Positions 58,792 through 64,000 of a stretch of 64,000 nucleotides of DNA are shown here, one piece after another. Location: the NCBI RefSeq assembly GCF_002865645.1, contig NW_020194684.1:3759952-3823951 (forward strand). Reading direction: 5' to 3'. How positions within the stretch are numbered: the stretch's first letter is position 1; each line of letters opens with the position of its first letter. The notes below the pieces were generated by a model. That model saw nothing but the letters and a program-made list of their open reading frames with translations, ran no database searches and was not told the DNA's origin. Source of the DNA: Hyaloscypha bicolor E. Taxonomy: Eukaryota > Ascomycota > Leotiomycetes > Helotiales > Hyaloscyphaceae. A program made the position numbers and the translations under genes.

Positions 58792-60375
58792 ATGTTCTCA
58801 TTACTCCTTCTCCTCGCTCTTTGCAGCCTCGTTGTTCTAGCGAACCCACACCCTCGCGATCAGAACTTAGTCAGATCAAGTTATCCTTATCAAATTGTCT
58901 CGAAGCCTCACAATACACCTCATTTTGAAGTTGTTCCAGCTTTCTTGCTAGGAGAACCTGTGAAGAAATCCCAACAGCCCAGACCTTATACTCCAGTTCA
59001 AGGCAGACCTCCTTCACACGTCGAAACTGTTCTAAAGGAAGATGTACCGTCTCAAGTATTGCTCAAAACAGAAGACCAAGATGTCATCGACGAGTATATT
59101 GGGGAAGTCGACGAGACTTCTCCTGATCAGTCACTTCCTTGTATAGGAACATGGTGCAAAGGATACCTCGATCTCATAGATTCATGCCAGAAGGGATTTT
59201 TCAAAAGGCGGACATCAGTTCCCATCGGTTCCTGTTTGGAGATGTCTCCACCTGTAGAGTATCCCAACAGCATGATGGTCGTGAAACCCGCGATTTGCTC
59301 AGATGGAACACTAGCAAAACTGGCTATATATAAAGACAGGAGTTGCAACTCAATGATCATCAATTATCAACTCCAGGAAAACGACACCGATCTGTGTCTC
59401 GCGACTGCATTTCTGTATAGATTCAATTTGGTGCTAGGAGTAGCTTTGAGCAGCCTGAAGCCTCTTTGCAGAGACTCTGCAGAATACAACAAATCGCTCG
59501 CCGCAAACGCAAGCATCGAGCTCTTCGCCGCCTCAACGAAGCCCATCCAGTCGGTTCAGGAAGGCGGCTGTGCCGGTCCCTTCAACAATGTCTTTCTTCC
59601 AACCGATACATGTCTCTCGGGCGACTACTATCTCAGCTACAACATGCTCATTGCGGCGACTCCGGCGTGCGCTAACGGGCAACGGCCCTGGCTGCTCTTC
59701 TATAACGCTCGCGGCTGCGTGGGAACAACCAGCTATGTTGTGGGAGTACCATCGTACCCTCCACCTCCAAACGTATGCTTGTGGTCTGCTTATAACGCTC
59801 CTCAAGCGCGGTATTGGAGCATGATCTGGCGCTGCGGGTATTATTTACCACAGCCACCTTCATATCCAAACCCGCAAGGAGCACAATTCCATCAAGCCGC
59901 TATCGCTCCTCCTGCTCCTTGCCCGGATGCCCCGAAGAGCGCGGTGGTCATCCCTTGCTCGCCTTGCAATGGCTCCGAAGTCGGCAGGAACGAGATAATT
60001 GTACTTCCTACAGGCGACTGCCTCGTTACCCCTGGCGACGGGATCGAGATTCTTTCACATGGTGTCTGTAAAAATGGGACTCGGGCTCAGTGGGCCCGTT
60101 TTGAGGACGAAAATTGTGGCAACGGTAACATTTCCGCGAAGTTTGGCCTCGTCGATGTCCCTGACCGATACCAAGCTCCGGACCCATCCAGGCATTTCGA
60201 CCAGGTTAAATATCTCGACAAGTGCATTTCTACGGGTATTGAGGACGGGGTGAAAATCCGCAGTGTGGCATTCTGGTGCGAGGGGCTGCAGTCTGGGAAG
60301 GAAAACTATGCTGGGAATAGGGATAGCAAGCTGGATGGTGTTCCTAAAGTCGAAACTTATCATTTTGAGATGTGA
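58792..60375 (+). CDS. secreted cysteine-rich protein of three related modules
   Basis: An intact frame of 527 codons without introns. Residues 1-17 are a clear signal peptide (MFSLLLLLALCSLVVLANPH, cleavage near Ala17), so the product is secreted. Residues 18-115 are a Pro/Ser-rich linker. Then come three related Cys-rich modules at about 117-226, 260-348 and 389-496. Each has the plan: short C-x-x-C or G-C start; an LPT/VPIG turn before Cys (SCLE, TCLS, DCLV); a Cys followed by S/A/K-D/N-G (CSDGTLAKL, CANGQRPWL, CKNGTRAQW); a Y/E-x-x-x-x-C pair (DRSCN, ARGCV, DENCG); and a closing C-x(16-23)-C pair (for example CEG near 496). No transmembrane segment and no catalytic motif were recognised. 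It has normal codon use and no RIP stops although it is only 0.3 kb from transposons. It could be a cell-wall or host-interaction protein; the function is unknown. Confidence 0.85.
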   Translation: MFSLLLLLALCSLVVLANPHPRDQNLVRSSYPYQIVSKPHNTPHFEVVPAFLLGEPVKKSQQPRPYTPVQGRPPSHVETVLKEDVPSQVLLKTEDQDVIDEYIGEVDETSPDQSLPCIGTWCKGYLDLIDSCQKGFFKRRTSVPIGSCLEMSPPVEYPNSMMVVKPAICSDGTLAKLAIYKDRSCNSMIINYQLQENDTDLCLATAFLYRFNLVLGVALSSLKPLCRDSAEYNKSLAANASIELFAASTKPIQSVQEGGCAGPFNNVFLPTDTCLSGDYYLSYNMLIAATPACANGQRPWLLFYNARGCVGTTSYVVGVPSYPPPPNVCLWSAYNAPQARYWSMIWRCGYYLPQPPSYPNPQGAQFHQAAIAPPAPCPDAPKSAVVIPCSPCNGSEVGRNEIIVLPTGDCLVTPGDGIEILSHGVCKNGTRAQWARFEDENCGNGNISAKFGLVDVPDRYQAPDPSRHFDQVKYLDKCISTGIEDGVKIRSVAFWCEGLQSGKENYAGNRDSKLDGVPKVETYHFEM

Positions 60376-60664
60376 CGGATCGAGAGCAAAGCATTAATTG
60401 GAATACAAGAATTCAACCATTACAATAACTCGGTGAGAGGGAATTCTGATAAGCTTATTGTAACTTTGAGGCTCGAATTGAAACATTTGGCTTATACAAG
60501 GATCGACGTCAAGAGAGACAGCTCTGTCGCTCTCAACGCATTATCCACTAGAATATCGCTTATAAGTCCTCGAGTCGCAGTTGCAGGCTTGCTTGAGGAT
60601 CAGGAACGAGGTTTCCTGCATCGTTGCGAAAGAGCTAGTAGCGTTAGATAAGATATCGCTTTTT
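60376..60664. other. intergenic region between convergent genes
   Basis: 289 bp shared by the 3' ends of the secreted-protein gene and the minus-strand gene. It must contain both terminators; no clear polyadenylation signal beyond A/T-rich runs near 60,400-60,430. A small plus-strand open frame here (60,433-60,651) looks random. Confidence 0.5.
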
Positions 60665-61445
60665 CTAAGGGTTTATTGGCGAGCATACCTGGTCTGTAAC
60701 TGTCTGCCCAACGAATAATTCTTTCTCTCCCACATTATTAACTCCAATACGTGGACGCCACATTGAAACAGATGCCTTCTTGCTTCCTTTGTACTCAACA
60801 TCGATGCCAATTACGACGCGGATATCGGCATCTGACCCGAGAATATACTCATTTGCTAAACGTGACAAATCCTTCTTCTTTTGCGAGTAGGACAATTCAA
60901 GGATAACGACTGGATATTGTGCTTCAAAATGTTGGAATGAGGTGTCTGGCTGATGTGAACCGTATTTAGTATCCTCAAAGTTGATTTCTGCAGATGTACT
61001 GTTTTCTATGTCTCCTGCAAATACCGCTGAAGGACTGCCGCTCTGGGCAATTGTATCTAACTGGCATAGGATTTCTTGTGTAATATAAGATTCGAGGCTT
61101 TCGTGCAACGAACCTAGCATTCGGAGGACATATAACTTGGCTGATGGGAAGTAATCGTATCTGCCATCACATTAGCTAAGTAGCGGTTATGAGCGCACTT
61201 TATATATACCGAAGTTTGTATTCGTAGTAATCTCAGAGATTGACTTTTCGGAGTTGGTACTGAAGATCTCTGTAACGATACACATCTAGCGAAAATCGAA
61301 GCCAGTGTTCGGCAGCAGGCAGACTATATCCGTCTTTGTATCGTCTAATCGCTATAAGAATCTGTGAGATAGATGTCGAGGTTTTCTCGTCAGTCGCAGG
61401 AGGCGTTAGTGGACTCGTAAAGCTTTCGGGAGGCGTAGTTTGCAA
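60665..61445 (-). pseudogene. uncharacterised fungal family, nuclease-like, with one in-frame TGA
   Basis: Exon 1 is 61,445-61,210, the intron 61,209-61,161 (49 bases, GTATAT donor, GCAG acceptor, CTAAT-like branch), and exon 2 60,660 region down to 60,665 from 61,160. Joined, they give 243 residues in frame. The N-terminus (TPPESFTSPLTPPATDEK) and the later YDYFPS, HESLESYITQEI, AQYPVVILELSYSQ and DIRVVIGIDVEYKG motifs match a common fungal family that I recall only as hypothetical; the ExxYSQ and ID-x-EYK motifs suggest a PD-(D/E)XK nuclease-like fold. One TGA at 61,233-61,235 replaces an expected Arg (CGA), so this allele is truncated unless read through. The rest is undamaged, so the loss may be recent. 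It is convergent with the secreted-protein gene. Confidence 0.65.
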
Positions 61446-62480
61446 TAATTACTGTACATTTATAATGGATTTCAGTGTAATGGATAAGATTGCAATTTAG
61501 TATTGGGCAAGCTATACTCGACGGGAGGCGGCATTCTGTTGTTTGCTGTTGATGTTATCGTCGGCAAATTGGCTGGCGGAAATTTGCCGGCCAATGGAAT
61601 AGAGTTCTCCCGTTCCGAACTCTTAGCCCTAATAAGCCCGCCGCGTCAGCTACAGCCCTGAATCTGATAAACAGCCACAACTACTAGAGGCTTAGTAAAT
61701 GATTACATAATTGAAATTACAGTGTAAATATTATGGGACGTACGGGGTTTTTTCGCACTAACTAAATTCGTTACTCGCTTTAATCCGACGTACCGACCCG
61801 CGTGGCGATCTTGTATGAATCTGCACGCCATAGCAGCCACAAGGCTAATGACGATTCCCTGTATTATAGTAAGGCCTTAGAGCTGGGATAAGACTTCTTT
61901 ATAAGTATTAGGGATAATATAAGCTCGGTAGTCGAGTTATAGTAGAGGAAGTCTATTATATTATAATAGGAGACTCTTTGCAAATTAGGCGTGAGGGCGA
62001 TAATGCGAACGTGATTTTCTAGTAGGAGGACTTTAGGGTATTCGGGAATAGCTACGGAATTTAACTTATAAGAAAATATAGGAGATATTAAGGTATATAT
62101 AGATTTTAAGATACTTGAAGTCAAAGTACCTATTATTTTTTCCGGTATATAGGGTTTTCCGCTATACAGGAATGAACGTTAAAAAACAAGTAATTTATTT
62201 ATTAAATATAATTTATATAAGGCTAAACCCTTTAAGATCTTATTACTTTAATATTAATTAAATTCTTCTTTAAGTTTTAAGAGCTTTTAAATAATAAGAA
62301 ATTATTAAAGTAATATATTTATAAAATAATAAGAATTCTTAATAAAGCTCTTTTATTAAAGGAGTCCTTTAATTAAATTTAATATAATTAAATAAATATT
62401 ATAAATAAGAATTTATTAAGTTACTTATAAAGAAAATTATATATATTTATCATTCGATATTTTTAATATTTATATTATAG
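61446..62480. other. intergenic and decayed repeat DNA
   Basis: 61,446-61,860 has normal GC and a 9-bp stem hairpin (61,562-61,570 with 61,581-61,589). 61,864-62,124 holds an open minus-strand frame of 86 codons (LLLENHVRIIALTPNLQRVS) that I do not recognise and that looks like a repeat fragment. 62,180-62,480 is AT-rich, RIP-like and without a gene. Confidence 0.45.
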
Positions 62481-62499
62481 TAGGGAATATAATTAACCC

Positions 62500-64000
62500 G
62501 CAAGACCCGTTAACAGCCCGCTACGGAGGTCTTCACGGCTAGCTTAGCCGATATCGAGAAAGCTCTTACCCGTAAACCCGCTACGGACCCGAAGACGAAG
62601 TTACCAAACTGGTGCTTAAGCTTCCTTGATCTCTTCGACCCGGAACAAGCGGAATAACTGCCCCCGCTACGTGGCCCAGGAGCAGACTACAATATTGAGC
62701 TAGAGAAGGTCGATGGCAAGACACCAACGGTCCCATGGGGCCCCCTAGCATGTTACGAGACGAGCTTTTGGTCCTCCGGAAGACCCTTACGGACCTCTTG
62801 GACAAGGGCTTTATACGGGTAAGTAACTCGCCCGCTGCGGCCCCGGTACTCTTCGTACGGAAGCCGGGAGGAGGTTTACGGTTTTGTATCGACTACTGCG
62901 GGTTAAATAAGCTCACCCGTAAAGACCGTTACCCGCTACCCCTGATCTACGAAACGCTTCGGAACCTCTCACAGGCTCGATGGTTCACAAAGCTCGACGT
63001 TAAGGCCGCCTTCCACAAGATTAGAATAGCGGAAGGGGACAAGTAGCTAACGGCTTTTCGGACCCGTTACGGACTCTACGAATGGCTCGTTACCCCTTTC
63101 GGACTCGCAAATGCCCCAAGCACGTTCCAGAAGTATATTAACTGGGCATTACGGGACTACTTAGACGAGTTTTGCTTAGCGTACATTAATAACGTCCTGA
63201 TTTACACGTCCGGAAGCCGAAGGGACCACCGGGAGAAGGTCCATAAAGTCCTTTAACGGCTACAGGACGCTAGACTATAGCTAGACGTCGACAAATGCGA
63301 ATTCGAGGTTAAATCAACCAAATACCTCGGGTTTATTATCGAAGCAGGGCAGGGGTTACGGATGGACCTAGCAAAGGTAGAAGCCATTACTAGTTGGCAA
63401 GCCCCTACGTCCGTAAAAGGCGTACGGAGCTTCCTAGGTTTTGCAAACTTCTACCGGCGTTTTATTAAAGACTTTTCGGAAGTTACGGCTCCACTTACGG
63501 ATCTCACAAAGTACGACCTCTCCTTTACCTGGTCAAAAGCGGCGAATACGGCCTTCTCACGGCTGAAAGAGCTATTTACTATGGCCCCGATACTGGCCCA
63601 GTTCGACCCGGACCGGGAAACGATTATGGAAACGGATGCCTCTATATAGAGTACAGGTAGTACCCTATTCCAGTTCGATACTAACGGACTCTTACGGCCC
63701 TGTACTTACTACTAACGGAAGAACATCCCTGCGGAGTGCAACTACGAGATCTACGATAAAGAAATGCTAGCCATTATTAACTGCTTGCAAGAATGGGACG
63801 CAGAACTACGAAGTGTAAAGGAGTTCTAGATCCGTACAGACTATAAGAACCTTGAATACTTTATAACGGTCCGTAAACTAACTGAACGGTAAATGTGCTG
63901 GTTATTAGTTCTCTCCCGGTATAACTTCTCGATTATTTACTAACCAGGGAAGGATAATCCCCGAGCAGATACACTATCTCGAAGGGAACAGGACCTCCCA
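62500..64000 (+). pseudogene. gypsy pol relic (RT and RNase H), continues past the window
   Basis: The frame reads DIEKALTRKPATDPKTKLPN at about 62,553-62,612 and LPPLRGPGADYNIELEKVDG at about 62,659-62,720. A frame change at about 62,745 follows, then RDELLVLRKTLTDLLDKGFI and VLFVRKPGGGLRFCIDY to 63,046. After a TAG (Trp to stop) at 63,046 it goes on with [20 protein letters not shown]. The active site at about 63,180-63,200 reads [10 protein letters not shown] instead of YVDD. The thumb and RNase H follow ([56 protein letters not shown]) to the window edge. It is a typical fungal Ty3/gypsy polyprotein. RIP damage is light: about seven TAG/TAA stops and the lost Asp pair. Confidence 0.88.

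Noticed and set aside
59127..60363. Seven other open frames inside the secreted-protein gene on both strands
   Set aside because: All are shadows of the 527-codon frame, which has the signal peptide and regular Cys pattern.
1..64000. tRNA and rRNA genes
   Set aside because: No stretch with a B-box-like GGTTCGAATCC motif in a cloverleaf context, and no rRNA-like conserved block, was found by eye.

Overview
The window looks like nuclear DNA of a filamentous ascomycete (Pezizomycotina). The signs are short GT-AG introns of about 50-70 bases, pogo/Fot1-type and Tad1-type transposons, a DUF3435 tyrosine-recombinase relic, and very strong repeat-induced point mutation (RIP). From about 1.33 kb to 45.0 kb the sequence is extremely AT-rich. 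CA and TG dinucleotides are nearly absent there, and the original reading frames are broken mostly by TAA and TAG, as expected when CAA, CAG and TGG codons are mutated by C-to-T or G-to-A change. This is an AT isochore in a two-speed genome. Almost no functional gene can be expected in it.

Layout. At 1-596 is the 3' end of a host gene (two exons visible). From 1232 to about 2420 lies a RIP-degraded pogo transposase whose first 100 bases are still readable. An assembly gap of 661 N at 3839-4499 abuts a 41-bp AT tandem repeat. About 4.6-10.9 kb is a degraded Ty3/gypsy element on the minus strand. About 12.0-15.0 kb is a DUF3435-family recombinase relic on the plus strand. Tandem arrays and unidentified AT-rich remnants follow to 18.39 kb. 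Then two copies of one 13-kb LTR retrotransposon lie head to head: copy 1 at 18,653-31,878 on the minus strand and copy 2 at 32,278-45,345 on the plus strand, separated by 399 bp. Both carry gag, protease, reverse transcriptase, RNase H and integrase, and both also carry a long extra sense-strand frame between integrase and the 3' LTR. I found no family for that extra frame. Copy 1 was inserted into an 18-bp minisatellite and was later hit by a solo LTR with a perfect 5-bp target duplication.

From 45.35 to 46.39 kb there is less-mutated repeat DNA with a 105-bp tandem duplication, each unit carrying a palindrome and a TATA-like motif. A Tad1-like LINE covers about 46.39-51.83 kb and ends next to five TCAAG units. 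From 51.86 to 53.7 kb is a gene-like stretch with a coding 15-bp minisatellite. A nested stack follows at 53.71-57.71 kb: a pogo transposase split by a solo LTR (5-bp target duplication, frame restored on excision), then a second pogo-type element with 88-bp terminal inverted repeats. A 578-bp hAT-like non-autonomous element with an 8-bp target duplication lies at 57,899-58,476.

The best candidate for a functional gene is at 58,792-60,375: a secreted, cysteine-rich 527-residue protein built of three related modules. Convergent to it at 60,665-61,445 is a member of a widespread uncharacterised fungal family (probably PD-(D/E)XK nuclease-like), with one 49-bp intron and one in-frame TGA. The window ends inside the pol region of another gypsy element, whose catalytic YxDD motif is changed to YINN.

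Together the genes form no pathway. The window records successive transposon invasions, RIP, and younger insertions that escaped it, flanked by a few host genes. All identifications rest on reading translated frames by eye, with no database search. Boundaries given as round numbers are approximate.
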